NCBI GenBank assembly: GCA_009846005.1
Contig: VXYL01000088.1
Location: 1 to 64,000 of the forward strand
Origin: Gammaproteobacteria bacterium
GTDB lineage: Bacteria > Pseudomonadota > Gammaproteobacteria > Pseudomonadales > Azotimanducaceae
Direction of reading: 5' to 3'
Length of the DNA stretch: 64,000 nucleotides
In this document: one piece after another, positions 36,833-45,659 of the stretch
How the letters are laid out: every line of letters begins with the position of its first letter
How positions within the stretch are numbered: the first letter of the stretch is position 1
The notes under the pieces: model-generated
Told to the model about the DNA's origin: nothing
Database searches by the model: none
What the model saw: only the letters and a program-made list of their open reading frames with translations
Position numbers and translations under genes: made by a program

Positions 36833-37516
36833 GTGCGCATCTGGGACGTTCATCCCGGCTTCTTGAACCGCGAGAGTCTGCTCGGCGAACATCGCGAGTT
36901 GCACGGCGTGGTCTCGATCATGCTGCAAGCGAAACGGGGCTACTCGAACCATCCCGAGACGAAGCGCTGGCGACAGCGGGGCTGGGCGCTTCGCCAGCGG
37001 CACCGCCTACTGGCGGCGGAGATGGCGTTTCGCGGCTACCGCGATCGAACGCCCGTGCGACTTCGATCATCGCCCGGCGAGTGGCCCGATACGTTCATCG
37101 ACAACCCTGGTCGGCAGTTCGCGCTGTTGGCCGAGAAGTACCGAGGCAAACAACCCGGACGAATCGCCTTGCCCCGCACGTCTCATGAACTCTGGAGCCA
37201 CCACAAGTACTCGGTGATGGCTCGCAGCCAGGTGGCCTACCGGGAACTCGGCAGGCGTGTCAGCGGCCTGCGGGGTCGGGACCGGTTCGACGAACTCGCC
37301 CTGGAATTGGTGTCCTGGCTTCGACGGCCGCCGAGGCCGGGAGATTTTAGAAACGTCATCGAGCACATGTGGGGCCACCTCCAGTCCGATCCCGGCCAGA
37401 GCGGTAACGACCTTGGTTTGACCGCGTTCGCCCGCATGCAGAACCGCGTGCGGTCGGAGGACGAGGCGTTCCTCATGGCCCAGACGGCGCTCACGGACTT
37501 GGCGGCGTGGCCATGA
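36833..37516 (+). CDS. Pyrimidine-dimer glycosylase-like protein fused to DUF1722
   Basis: A 227-residue two-part protein. The N-terminal part (MRIWDVHPGFLNRESLLGEH, then YSNHPETKRWRQRGWALRQR) resembles the Pyr_excise (PF03013, T4 endonuclease V-like) family, which nicks DNA at pyrimidine dimers. From about residue 120, ELWSHHKYSVMARSQVAYRE and the following helices match DUF1722, found with YbgA/photolyase-linked proteins. Both halves point to DNA repair of light damage, as inference. The start is GTG 36833; the stop overlaps the next gene (ATGA). Confidence 0.65.
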   Translation: MRIWDVHPGFLNRESLLGEHRELHGVVSIMLQAKRGYSNHPETKRWRQRGWALRQRHRLLAAEMAFRGYRDRTPVRLRSSPGEWPDTFIDNPGRQFALLAEKYRGKQPGRIALPRTSHELWSHHKYSVMARSQVAYRELGRRVSGLRGRDRFDELALELVSWLRRPPRPGDFRNVIEHMWGHLQSDPGQSGNDLGLTAFARMQNRVRSEDEAFLMAQTALTDLAAWP

Positions 37517-38541
37517 GACGCACCGTTGCGACATGCCTCGTCGGCACGGCGCTGCACGTGTGGCCGGTAGCGGGCCAGGAGCACGTGCGGGTCATTGCGG
37601 TGGCGGAGGTTGAGTCGGGAAGTGCGCTGCTGCCGGGGCCGACCGTGCGAGTCGCCATCGAGTCGGCGCTCGCAGAGATGCCCGCGTTCACGACGTTGAA
37701 GAGGAAGGAACTCGCCGCCGTCCTCGAAGCCTCGGATATCTCTCTCGCCGATATTGGCCGCGGCGATCAAGCATTCCGCGAGGCGAGCGGAGTCGACTAT
37801 GTGCTCACCGGTCGGGCGAGGGCCAGCGTTGCCAGCAAGTTGTCTCCCTTGGGAACGCTCTTGCGGGTATTGCGTTCCGGTTCCGAATGTACGGCTGCCG
37901 TGCGGCTTGATGTCGGGATTGTCGCCATCGGGACAGGGGACACCGCGTTCAGCGCGAGAGTGACTCATCGCGAGCCCGTCGAGGTCGTTTATCCGCCCGG
38001 TGCGGATTACAGCGACCCGTGCCAGTACGCGAACCGCAGCCGAAAATGGCGCGCCTTGGAGGCAGCGCTTGACGGCGTGGCGCTGGAGGTCGCCCGCAAG
38101 CTGACACTGGCGTTGTTCCCGATGAGACTCCTCCGGGTGGCAGACACGGGGGTGACCCTCAACTACGGCGAGTCTTTCCTTTCGGTCGGGGACCAACTGA
38201 AGGTCGTTGCCCCGATCCAGAGCGGTGGCGAATCCGAGAGCGACACCCCCGTCGTTGGCTACCTTGCCGTCTCGGCCGTGGGTTCGCGCACCGCCGTCGC
38301 GGATGTCATCTACGCACGCCGCCCACTTACCGCAGGCGACGGTGCCGCCGTGCTGGCCAAGGACGAGGGCAAACGGCTGGAGAGACTGTTGGCTGCCATG
38401 GCGAGGACGGCCGCCAAGCAGGAGCGCGCCTGCGAGAACGCCCGCAAGCGGGTGCGCCGGTATTGCCCGCGCGACCCCGACTCGCGCCGTTGTAGGAGTG
38501 CCGAGGCCGCCGTCAAGGCCAACTGCGACAAGGGCCGGTGA
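37513..38541 (+). CDS. Secreted CsgG/FlgT-like protein of unknown function
   Basis: A 342-residue protein with a signal peptide (through WPVAGQEH). The middle resembles the CsgG/FlgT nucleoside-like fold: VAIESALAEMPAFTTLKRKE, a stretch with LADIGRG, then SGVDYVLTGRA, the usual layout of a paralogous regulator-of-curli or lipoprotein type family. No lipobox is seen. The C-terminus is rich in Arg, Lys and paired Cys (CENARKRVRRYCPRDPDSRR). ATG 37513 overlaps the preceding stop. Specific role not known. Confidence 0.5.
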   Translation: MRRTVATCLVGTALHVWPVAGQEHVRVIAVAEVESGSALLPGPTVRVAIESALAEMPAFTTLKRKELAAVLEASDISLADIGRGDQAFREASGVDYVLTGRARASVASKLSPLGTLLRVLRSGSECTAAVRLDVGIVAIGTGDTAFSARVTHREPVEVVYPPGADYSDPCQYANRSRKWRALEAALDGVALEVARKLTLALFPMRLLRVADTGVTLNYGESFLSVGDQLKVVAPIQSGGESESDTPVVGYLAVSAVGSRTAVADVIYARRPLTAGDGAAVLAKDEGKRLERLLAAMARTAAKQERACENARKRVRRYCPRDPDSRRCRSAEAAVKANCDKGR

Positions 38542-38548
38542 TGCGGAT

Positions 38549-39739
38549 TCACCGGCGCGGGATACGCTCCGTCAGCTCCTGGTCGGTACCGATGACCGAA
38601 CGCGGCCCGGCGGGTCCCAAGAAGCGATGGATCATCAACCGCTCCCACTCCTGTCGTTCGCGTTCGTTGAGCGCGTCGTAGGCCTCGCTCTCGACGAGGG
38701 CGCGGTAGTCCGGCGTCGTGTCCGAATAGGGCACGATGTACGCGGGCGTTAAGTCCGTGAGGATCGCGGCGCGTTTCGCATCGCTACGATTGATGCCGGC
38801 GCGGTGCCACGTCCGGGTGTCGAAGAGGATCATGCTTCCGGCCGGCGCCTCGATCACATCGGCGTCGGGCCCGTTGTAGGGTAGGCCGTTCTCGGCGCGG
38901 TAGCCCGGGCGGTAGGCTGCGGCGGCAACGCCCCAGTCCTCCGGCGGCCCCCGGTCGAGGGCATGGGAGCCGAGCTTGAAAGCCGTCGCACCGCGGTGCT
39001 TGGTGAACTCGGATACGCAGATGATCCGCTGCACGCCCATTACGGTGTCGCCGCTTGGCGTCGGCACTTTGCCGTCGGCGTTGATTCCCCAATGATAGGG
39101 ATAGTCTGAGTGCCAGCCCTGCACGGTGCGTTGGCCGTCGTCAGGCGTCATCACGCCGATGCCGGGCGCGTGGGCTAAGCGGATGTCGTCGGTTTGCATG
39201 TATTGCCGCGCCAGCCACACCGAGATCGGCTCCACGGCCGTCTTGGCCAACGCGCTGCCTTGACTGATCTGGCGTCGGGAACGGTCGGGCGTCCGCTGCG
39301 AGTAGGCGTCGGTGCAGGCGATGCGTTGCAGGGAGTCGGTGATGTCCGGCGGCAGGATCGCCGCGAGGCATGTCCAACCGTGGGCTTTGAGGTGTGCCAG
39401 GTAGGCCGTCGGCAACTGCTCGGGCCCTCGCACAATGGAGAACTCGGCGGCAGTGGAACCGGGATGGCCGTTCGCATCCAACGGCGTTCCACCGCGCGTT
39501 AGCGTGAAACGGCCTTCGTCCGCTGCCGCGCACTCCATTGCCACCGACGACCCTTCGTGTTCGAGGCGCGTGCCCCGCAGACGCCACATCAGGTCGTCCG
39601 AGATGGTTTCCGTGACATGGATTGCACCGTCCTCGTCGGCACCGAGAAAGCGGCCATCGGGTGCGACGACCATGAAGTAGTGGGCGGCCGGTTGCGCAAA
39701 GCGAACGGCACGCTCGTCGAATGTATCCCCGCCCTTCAT
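38549..39739 (-). CDS. Phytanoyl-CoA dioxygenase (PhyH) family oxygenase with extra N-terminal domain
   Basis: A 396-residue Fe(II)/2-oxoglutarate oxygenase. The facial triad is His210, Asp212 (VQGWHSDYPY) and His312 (FDTRTWHRAGIN), with a basic residue following. Residues 1-110 are an additional beta-rich region (HYFMVVAPDGRFLGADEDGA, MECAAADEGRFTLTRGG) that recalls half of a fascin/beta-trefoil fold and is not part of normal PhyH proteins. The substrate is unknown. It is convergent with the CsgG-like gene and divergent from the VOC gene. Confidence 0.85.
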   Translation of the reverse strand: MKGGDTFDERAVRFAQPAAHYFMVVAPDGRFLGADEDGAIHVTETISDDLMWRLRGTRLEHEGSSVAMECAAADEGRFTLTRGGTPLDANGHPGSTAAEFSIVRGPEQLPTAYLAHLKAHGWTCLAAILPPDITDSLQRIACTDAYSQRTPDRSRRQISQGSALAKTAVEPISVWLARQYMQTDDIRLAHAPGIGVMTPDDGQRTVQGWHSDYPYHWGINADGKVPTPSGDTVMGVQRIICVSEFTKHRGATAFKLGSHALDRGPPEDWGVAAAAYRPGYRAENGLPYNGPDADVIEAPAGSMILFDTRTWHRAGINRSDAKRAAILTDLTPAYIVPYSDTTPDYRALVESEAYDALNERERQEWERLMIHRFLGPAGPRSVIGTDQELTERIPRR

Positions 39740-39824
39740 CGCAGCAAGATCATACCCAAGTCGGCGTAGACTCCGAGGGACGTGGCTCGGCTAGCCATTG
39801 ATCCGACGGCGAGGGGATTGACCC

Positions 39825-40586
39825 ATGATCACAGGAATGCCGCGCATTGCCATCGCGACACACGACTTCGACGCGTGCGTCGACAGGCTCCGGACCGAGT
39901 TCGGCATGCCCGTAGTCGACATGTCACCCGGCAGCGTCGAGAGCCTCGGTGCCAGGCTCGCAATGTGTGTGCCGGAGGGCGGCAGCAACATCGAACTGAT
40001 GTCGCCCGCCAATCCCAAAGCGCCCTTGTCGCAGAGTCTGTGGCGCTTCCTAGAGCGGCGCGGCGAGGGTCTATTTGCGCTGATGCTGGAAGCCCCCGAC
40101 CCCGACGAGGAAGCAAAGGTTTTCGCCGACCGCGGTTTGAACGTGCTTCCCCTCATGGCCGGTGCCAGCGGTCGAGACGTGCATCCTAATTCGACGCACG
40201 GCGTTCTGATCCGCGTCTACCCGGTGAACTCGTTCTCCGGGGTGACGGCACCGAGCACGAGCGGTCTTTCCGGGATCATGCGAGTGGCCGTCGCGGTCCG
40301 CGACCTGGGCCACGCACGCAGGGTCTACCAAGCCGGATTCGGGCTTGCATGCGATCCAGAGCGCGAAGACGCCGTGCGCGGCGTTCGCGCGTTCATCTGC
40401 AGACCCCCGACTGGTGGCGTCATCGAATTCGTGACCCCGATTGACGCGGCTCGTTCCTTTGCCTGCGAGGTTGCGAGCTTTCTCGATGACCGCGAGGGGC
40501 TCTACGCGCTTGTATTGCACGCAACCGAGGATCGGGATCCCACGACTGTGTGCGGCGCTCGCATCTTCTTCGAGCGGACTTCCTAG
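39825..40586 (+). CDS. VOC superfamily protein, two-domain glyoxalase-like
   Basis: A 253-residue protein with two betaalphabetabetabeta modules (IAIATHDFDACVDRLRTEFG and VAVAVRDLGHARRVYQAGFG), typical of extradiol dioxygenase/glyoxalase-like VOC proteins. A putative metal ligand is seen in GGVIEFVTP, but the full ligand set cannot be assigned. It may act in aromatic or methylmalonyl-CoA-type chemistry; not resolved. ATG 39825. Confidence 0.72.
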   Translation: MITGMPRIAIATHDFDACVDRLRTEFGMPVVDMSPGSVESLGARLAMCVPEGGSNIELMSPANPKAPLSQSLWRFLERRGEGLFALMLEAPDPDEEAKVFADRGLNVLPLMAGASGRDVHPNSTHGVLIRVYPVNSFSGVTAPSTSGLSGIMRVAVAVRDLGHARRVYQAGFGLACDPEREDAVRGVRAFICRPPTGGVIEFVTPIDAARSFACEVASFLDDREGLYALVLHATEDRDPTTVCGARIFFERTS

Positions 40587-40632
40587 CCGTCAACGTTATG
40601 CCGGGTTCGCCGGGAGAGCCATCCCCTCTGCA

Positions 40633-40659
40633 TTGCGCCTCGCCGAGGCGTGACATAAT
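40633..40659 (+). promoter_or_regulatory. Promoter with palindromic spacer before the ADP-ribosylglycohydrolase operon
   Basis: TTGCGC (40633-40638) and CATAAT (40654-40659) are spaced by 15 bases. The palindrome CGCCTC-GCC-GAGGCG (40636-40650) overlaps the -35 and spacer, where a repressor would block polymerase. The following discriminator is GC-rich. Confidence 0.45.
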
Positions 40660-40689
40660 GCCGGGCAATCCCCGCAACGGAATGGCTAC

Positions 40690-41967
40690 ATGCGACGACG
40701 CTTCTTTGCCCTGACGATCATGGCGCTCTGCGGGACGATGATGGCCCAGGCCGACGTGTTGACCGTTTCCCGGTCGGAATACTTGGAAAAGCTGCACGGC
40801 TTCTGGCTGGGCCAATGCATCGCCAATTGGACGGGCATCCTCACGGAAATGGACAAGATCGGTGGCGAAGGCGACCGGGGCGTTTTCTACACGCGCGAGG
40901 ATTGGGGAACGACGGTTGAATCGAAGCGTTGGAGTGGCAGGACCTGGGAAAAGACAATTGACTGGGTTCGCCAGGGGCCCGATGAAATCTGGGGCGCCGA
41001 TGACGATACGGACATCGAGTATATGTACCAGTACCTGCTCACGAACAACGCCGCGACCCGGTTGACTCCCGAGCAGATCCGAGACGGATGGACTACGCAC
41101 ATATACGACGAGAAGAAGGCTCCAAAGGGCGAGAACTTCCTGTGGGTTTCCAACCAGCGTGCGCACGATTTGATGCTCGCCGGCATGGTCCCGCCGGCAA
41201 CGAGCGATCCGGCCAACAACCAGCACTACGAGATGATCGACGCGCAGCTGACGACGGAGATCTTCGGCCTGTATGCCCCGGGTCGACCGGACATCGCGCT
41301 TGAGATCGCGCACCTGCCGATCCGGACGACCGCCAGCGCCGAGGCGGCTCTGGCGTCGGAGTTCTACGTGATCATGCACGCGCTTGCCGCCGCCGCAGAC
41401 CCGGCCGCCCCGAGAAAGGCGCAGGTCCACGCGTTGGCCGCGCACGCGAGATCCCATCTACCCGATGAATCGACCACAGCGAAGATGTACGACTTCGTCA
41501 AAGGCCGCTATGAAGCGGGCGTGCCTTGGGAGGAGGCTCGGGACGATGTCTACAGGCGCTACCAGGTGGAACAGAAAGACGGCTACGACAAGGCGCCGCG
41601 CAATCCCATCGCGTCGGGGATCAATTTCGCCGCCAGCATGGTCAGCCTATTCTTCGGCGAGGGCGACTATCAGGAAACCGTCAAGATCGCCGTGCTTGCC
41701 GGATGGGATTCCGACAACCCGGCGGCAACCTGGGGCGGCTTGCTGGGATTCATGATTGGCAAGCAGGGCGTCGAAGCGGCGTTCGGCCAGGAGTTTTCGG
41801 ATCGCTACCACATTCATCGAACCCGGACGGGATTCCCGGTGCCGGATGGCATCGACAACTTCCCGGACATGGCTGCTGCAGGCGCGGAAATCGTCGATCG
41901 CGTCGTTGTGGACGAGATCAAGGGCGAGGTCAAAGGCGATCAGTGGCTGATACCGTTGGTCCCGTAG
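40690..41967 (+). CDS. Exported ADP-ribosylglycohydrolase-family protein
   Basis: A 425-residue protein with a signal peptide (FFALTIMALCGTMMAQADVL) and the all-helical DraG/ARH fold (COG1397). Acidic metal-binding motifs GADDDTDIEYMY and GWDSDNPAATWGGLLGFMIG are intact, with LHGFWLGQCIANWTG at the start. Family enzymes cleave ADP-ribose or other N/O-glycosidic bonds; an extracytoplasmic one in front of a sugar ABC importer is likely to release a ribose-like or polyol ligand. It begins a four-gene operon; its stop lies in a repeat array. Confidence 0.82.
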   Translation: MRRRFFALTIMALCGTMMAQADVLTVSRSEYLEKLHGFWLGQCIANWTGILTEMDKIGGEGDRGVFYTREDWGTTVESKRWSGRTWEKTIDWVRQGPDEIWGADDDTDIEYMYQYLLTNNAATRLTPEQIRDGWTTHIYDEKKAPKGENFLWVSNQRAHDLMLAGMVPPATSDPANNQHYEMIDAQLTTEIFGLYAPGRPDIALEIAHLPIRTTASAEAALASEFYVIMHALAAAADPAAPRKAQVHALAAHARSHLPDESTTAKMYDFVKGRYEAGVPWEEARDDVYRRYQVEQKDGYDKAPRNPIASGINFAASMVSLFFGEGDYQETVKIAVLAGWDSDNPAATWGGLLGFMIGKQGVEAAFGQEFSDRYHIHRTRTGFPVPDGIDNFPDMAAAGAEIVDRVVVDEIKGEVKGDQWLIPLVP

Positions 41968-42052
41968 GGGCGACCCTTGTGGTCGCCCGCTCTCGACCCT
42001 TGTGGTCGCCCGCTCTCGACCCTTGCGGTCGCCCGCAAAGGGCACCTTTGGG
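41963..42052. repeat. TIR repeat with three tandem hairpin units (copy 6)
   Basis: CGTAGGGGCGACC starts the array; CGACCCTTGTGGTCGCCCGC then repeats three times at about 24-base intervals, the third with CTTGC in the loop. Each unit is a GGGCGACC/GGTCGCCC hairpin with a CTTGT loop. The TAG is the stop codon of the preceding gene. The array separates the hydrolase from the ABC importer genes. Confidence 0.8.
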
Positions 42053-42074
42053 TTAACTGTCTAGGAGGGATCAA

Positions 42075-43082
42075 GTGAGAAGGACGCCTGCACGAGGCTA
42101 CGCCAAGAAATCCGCCTTGGTCGCGCTAGCGACATCCCTGCTTGCCGTCGTCGGCTGTAGTCCGGAGGAGGGTGACGAGGGACGTACCGACGAGGCGAAA
42201 CCCAAGGTTGCGCTCATCATGAAATCGCTAGCCAACGAATTCTTCGTGACCATGGCGGCAGCCGCCGAAGATCATCAAGAGCAACACCAAGCCGAATACG
42301 AACTCATCGTAAACGGCATCAAGAACGAGAGCGACTTGGCGCAGCAGGTCGCGCTGGTGGATCAGATGATCGGCGTGGGCGTCGATGCGATCGTGATCGC
42401 TCCCGCGGACTCGAAGGCCTTGGTCCCGGCGCTTGCACGCGCTCAGAAGGGCGGGATTCACGTCGTGAATATCGACAACCGGCTCGATTCCGATGTGCTG
42501 GCCGAGTACGACCTGGTGATTCCGTTCATCGGTCCAGACAACCGCAAGGGCGCCAGGGAGGCCGCCGCGTTCGCCCTGGGGCAACTCCCCGAAGGCGCGA
42601 ACGTTGTCATCCTCGAAGGTGTCACCACCGCGCAGAACGCAATCGAGCGGCGCATGGGGTTTGAAGACGCGGTCACGGCCAGTGGGGCCAACCTCGTTAC
42701 GAAGCAAAGCGCGGCATGGGACCAGACCAAGGCGGCCGAGGTGACCGCGGCGATTCTCGTTCGTCACCCGGAGACGCAGTTGATTCTCGCGGCCAACGAC
42801 AACATGGCCTTGGGCGCCGCATCCGCGGTGTCCTTTGCCGACTTGGACCACGACGTCGCGATCGTCGGCTTCGACAATATCTCGGCGGTTCACCCACTGC
42901 TGAAGGACGGTCGGATCCTGGCCACTGTCGAGCAGTACGGCGACCAGTTTGCCGTCAACGGCATCGAGTTGGCTCTCGACATGATTGAGGGTACGTCGGA
43001 ACTCGTGGACCGCGAGACCCCGCTTGTTGTCATTTCGCGCCCTGACCTCGAGGATCAGAACGAACAGTCGACTACGCAGTGA
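42075..43082 (+). CDS. Sugar/polyol ABC transporter substrate-binding lipoprotein
   Basis: A 335-residue periplasmic binding protein of the ribose/inositol (Peripla_BP_4) class. The lipobox ends at Cys28 (LLAVVGCSPEE). PKVALIMKSLANEFFVTM, IVNGIKNESDLAQQVALVDQ, GVDAIVIAPADSKALVPAL and VVNIDNRLDSDVL are standard elements; NDNMALGAASAVSFADL and VGFDNISAVHPLLKDGRILA close the site. GTG 42075 has an AGGAGGG site. Ligand undetermined: ribose, ADP-ribose products or myo-inositol are candidates from context. Confidence 0.9.
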   Translation: MRRTPARGYAKKSALVALATSLLAVVGCSPEEGDEGRTDEAKPKVALIMKSLANEFFVTMAAAAEDHQEQHQAEYELIVNGIKNESDLAQQVALVDQMIGVGVDAIVIAPADSKALVPALARAQKGGIHVVNIDNRLDSDVLAEYDLVIPFIGPDNRKGAREAAAFALGQLPEGANVVILEGVTTAQNAIERRMGFEDAVTASGANLVTKQSAAWDQTKAAEVTAAILVRHPETQLILAANDNMALGAASAVSFADLDHDVAIVGFDNISAVHPLLKDGRILATVEQYGDQFAVNGIELALDMIEGTSELVDRETPLVVISRPDLEDQNEQSTTQ

Positions 43083-43089
43083 TGGACCG

Positions 43090-44631
43090 TTGTCCTTCCC
43101 AACCTTGAGGATTGTCGCCAAGGGAATCTGCAAGTCGTTTGCCGCTCCCGTGCTGCGGGATGTCGACTTGGAGATTCCTCCGGGCTGCATCCACGGATTG
43201 GTTGGCGAGAACGGGGCTGGAAAAACGACGTTCGCGAAGATCATTGTCGGTCTCGAAGATGCGGACGCCGGATCGCTGCTTCTCGACGGCCAGCCCTACC
43301 GGCCCGCCAACACGGCCGACTCGCTTGGCGCGGGCGTTGCCATTTGTGCGCAGGAACTGAGTCTCGTCGACGATTTGTCCATCGCCGAGAACATCCTGCT
43401 GCACATATCGACTTCGTCCTGGGCACGGGTCAGGCGTAAATCCGCACACGAGAAGACCTCGACGCTGCTCGACCTAGTCGGGCTCGAGAGTGCGAATCCC
43501 CGCTCCCGCGTCGGTAAGTTGAGCCTTGCCGAGAAACAGCTTGTCGAGATCGCGAAGACGCTGGCAACCGATGCGAAGGTCCTGGTGCTGGACGAACCGA
43601 CCTCCGCCTTGACCGCCCCGCAAGCGGAAAGACTCCATGGCATCCTGCGTGACAAGGCCAGCGACGGCGTTAGCGTGATCTACATCTCCCACCGCTTGGG
43701 AGATGTCTTGAGCGTCTGCGACCGCGTGTCGGTGCTGCGCGACGGCAAGGTCAGACTAACCGAGGAGTGCGGCGCACTGTCCGAGAAGGCCCTGATCCGG
43801 GAGATGGCTGGCGCGGATGCGGACTTCGACGCGCTGCCGCGACCGACCGAGAGTTCCGCGCCGCCACACCTTTCCGTCCGGGGCCTGCGAACGTCGAGGC
43901 TCCCGCACCCCATCAGCTTCAACTGCCAACGCGGCGAAATACTGGGAATCGCCGGGCTCGCCGGATCGGGTCGAACGGAACTCTTAGGCGCGGTCTTCGG
44001 ACTGGACAAGCGGCTTTCCGGGTCCGTCAAGATCCACGAGGACGGCCGGATTACTGAAGTGCGAAATCCCCGCCAAGCCATCAAGTGCGGGATCGGCCTG
44101 GTCGCCGAAGACCGCTCCAAGGACGGCGTTTTCCGGGATCAAACGCTTGCGTTCAATGTGACCATCGCGGGACTCGGGGGGATCTCGGATCGAACCGGAA
44201 GATTGATTCGTTCGAAGGAAGCTAGCACGGTGGGGAAGTTGATCGACGCGCTGCGGGTCCGGAGCAACGGCGTCCATCAGAAAATGCGCGAACTCAGCGG
44301 CGGGAACCAGCAGAAGTCGATGTTGGCCCGATGGCTGCACTGCGGGTCGGGACTGTTGCTGCTCGATGAGCCCACCCGGGGTGTCGACGTAGCTGCCAAA
44401 CTCGCGATCCACGAGGAGCTTGTCCGACTGCGCGATACAGGGATCACGATCATCGCCGTGTCCAGCGAATTGGAGGAGTTGCAGAGTCTTTGCGACAGAA
44501 TCCTCGTCCTGTCGAATCGGAAACTCGTCGCCGAGTTGCTCCGGAGCAATTGGAGCCAGCAGGAAATCCTCGCGGCGGCTTTCAGCGAATATGCTCGCGA
44601 AGACGAGCCCGCGTCCGTCGCCGTGCCCTGA
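43090..44631 (+). CDS. Sugar/polyol ABC transporter ATPase (RbsA/IatA-like, two domains)
   Basis: A 513-residue tandem ATPase as in ribose-class importers. First half: Walker A GENGAGKTTFAK, signature LSLAEKQLVEIAK, Walker B VLVLDEPTSAL. Second half: degenerate GLAGSGRTELL, LSGGNQQKSMLARWL and LLLLDEPTRGVDV. TTG 43090 gives the expected N-terminus and lies 7 bases after the binding-protein stop; the frame is open further upstream without family similarity. Confidence 0.92.
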   Translation: MSFPTLRIVAKGICKSFAAPVLRDVDLEIPPGCIHGLVGENGAGKTTFAKIIVGLEDADAGSLLLDGQPYRPANTADSLGAGVAICAQELSLVDDLSIAENILLHISTSSWARVRRKSAHEKTSTLLDLVGLESANPRSRVGKLSLAEKQLVEIAKTLATDAKVLVLDEPTSALTAPQAERLHGILRDKASDGVSVIYISHRLGDVLSVCDRVSVLRDGKVRLTEECGALSEKALIREMAGADADFDALPRPTESSAPPHLSVRGLRTSRLPHPISFNCQRGEILGIAGLAGSGRTELLGAVFGLDKRLSGSVKIHEDGRITEVRNPRQAIKCGIGLVAEDRSKDGVFRDQTLAFNVTIAGLGGISDRTGRLIRSKEASTVGKLIDALRVRSNGVHQKMRELSGGNQQKSMLARWLHCGSGLLLLDEPTRGVDVAAKLAIHEELVRLRDTGITIIAVSSELEELQSLCDRILVLSNRKLVAELLRSNWSQQEILAAAFSEYAREDEPASVAVP

Positions 44632-45600
44632 ATGACCCTCGAACGGAGGCATCTCGCGACCGAAACGGGCAACCGGGCATTCCGAATTCTCGAAGAAAAT
44701 CTTATCTTCGTCTCGTTGTTGGCGATCGTGGCTTTCTTTGGCGTGATCTCCGAGAGCTTTCTCTCGCTGACGACGCTCTCGACGCTATTCAACCAATTGC
44801 CGGCGCTCACCGTCGTATCGATCGGCATGACGCTCGTTCTGATCAGTGGCGGAATCGACCTATCGGTCGGGTCCGTCGTTGCGTTAAGCGCTGGCGTAAT
44901 TGGAGTGGGAATCTCACTTTTTGGACTGCCGCTTCCGTTGGCCGCCTGTCTCGGCATTCTGGCGGGCGCATTGGCTGGCCTCGCGAACGGCGGCCTTGGC
45001 GCCTACCTGCGCCTGCCGATTTTTATCGTCACGTTGGGGATGCTGGAGGTGGCGAGGGGCCTTGCGTATCTCGTCACCGATTCCCAGACGGTCTACATCG
45101 GCGCAAAGATCCAGGCCTTTGCGATCCCTTGGGGAGGGAGTGGCGTTTCGGCGTCAATCCTGGTGGCGTTGACGCTGGTCGTGGCATTCGAGTTCCTGCT
45201 GCGATCGACGATCTTCGGACGCCAGATCGTCGCCGTCGGCAGCAACGAAAGCGCGGCCGAAACGTCCGGGATCGATCCGAGACGAATCCGATGCACGGTG
45301 TTGGTCATCTCGGGCCTGCTCGCGGGACTCGGCGGTCTGATGAACGCCGCCTACCTGGGGTCCGCGGACCCGAACGCGGGCATCGGCCTGGAGCTTTCCG
45401 CAATCGCGGCGGCAGTGATCGGCGGCACCAGCCTCATGGGCGGACGAGGGTCGGTCATCGGCGCCTTCGTCGGCGTGCTGATCGTGTCAGTACTCCAGAT
45501 CGGCCTCGCGCAGATCGGAATCACGGAACCGACGAAGCGCGTCATCACGGGTGCCGTGATCATCCTAGCGGTCATCCTTGACCGCTGGCGTGCCCCGTAG
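44632..45600 (+). CDS. Sugar/polyol ABC transporter permease (RbsC/IatP-like)
   Basis: A 322-residue membrane protein with about eight to ten helices. SIGMTLVLISGGIDLSVGSV is the family signature; FGRQIVAVGSNESAAETSGI is the EAA-like cytoplasmic loop that docks the ATPase, and IAAAVIGGTSLMGGRGSVIG follows. ATG abuts the stop of the ATPase gene. The TAG stop is provided by the next repeat. Confidence 0.93.
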   Translation: MTLERRHLATETGNRAFRILEENLIFVSLLAIVAFFGVISESFLSLTTLSTLFNQLPALTVVSIGMTLVLISGGIDLSVGSVVALSAGVIGVGISLFGLPLPLAACLGILAGALAGLANGGLGAYLRLPIFIVTLGMLEVARGLAYLVTDSQTVYIGAKIQAFAIPWGGSGVSASILVALTLVVAFEFLLRSTIFGRQIVAVGSNESAAETSGIDPRRIRCTVLVISGLLAGLGGLMNAAYLGSADPNAGIGLELSAIAAAVIGGTSLMGGRGSVIGAFVGVLIVSVLQIGLAQIGITEPTKRVITGAVIILAVILDRWRAP

Positions 45601-45656
45601 GGGACGGGCTTGTCCCGTCCCGAAGCGCCCAGGGCGCGATACGAGTCGCCCCTAGC
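45597..45656. repeat. TIR repeat element (copy 7)
   Basis: GTAGGGGACGGGCTTGTCCC at the left and GTCGCCCCTAG at the right give a 60-base element with inverted ends. It fills the whole gap between the convergent permease and inositol oxygenase genes and includes the permease stop codon. Confidence 0.8.
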
Positions 45657-45659
45657 GAG

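Noticed and set aside
41963-42052. CRISPR-like direct repeats
   Set aside because: Only three units with no unique spacers; each unit is itself a palindrome and belongs to the GTAGGGG family.
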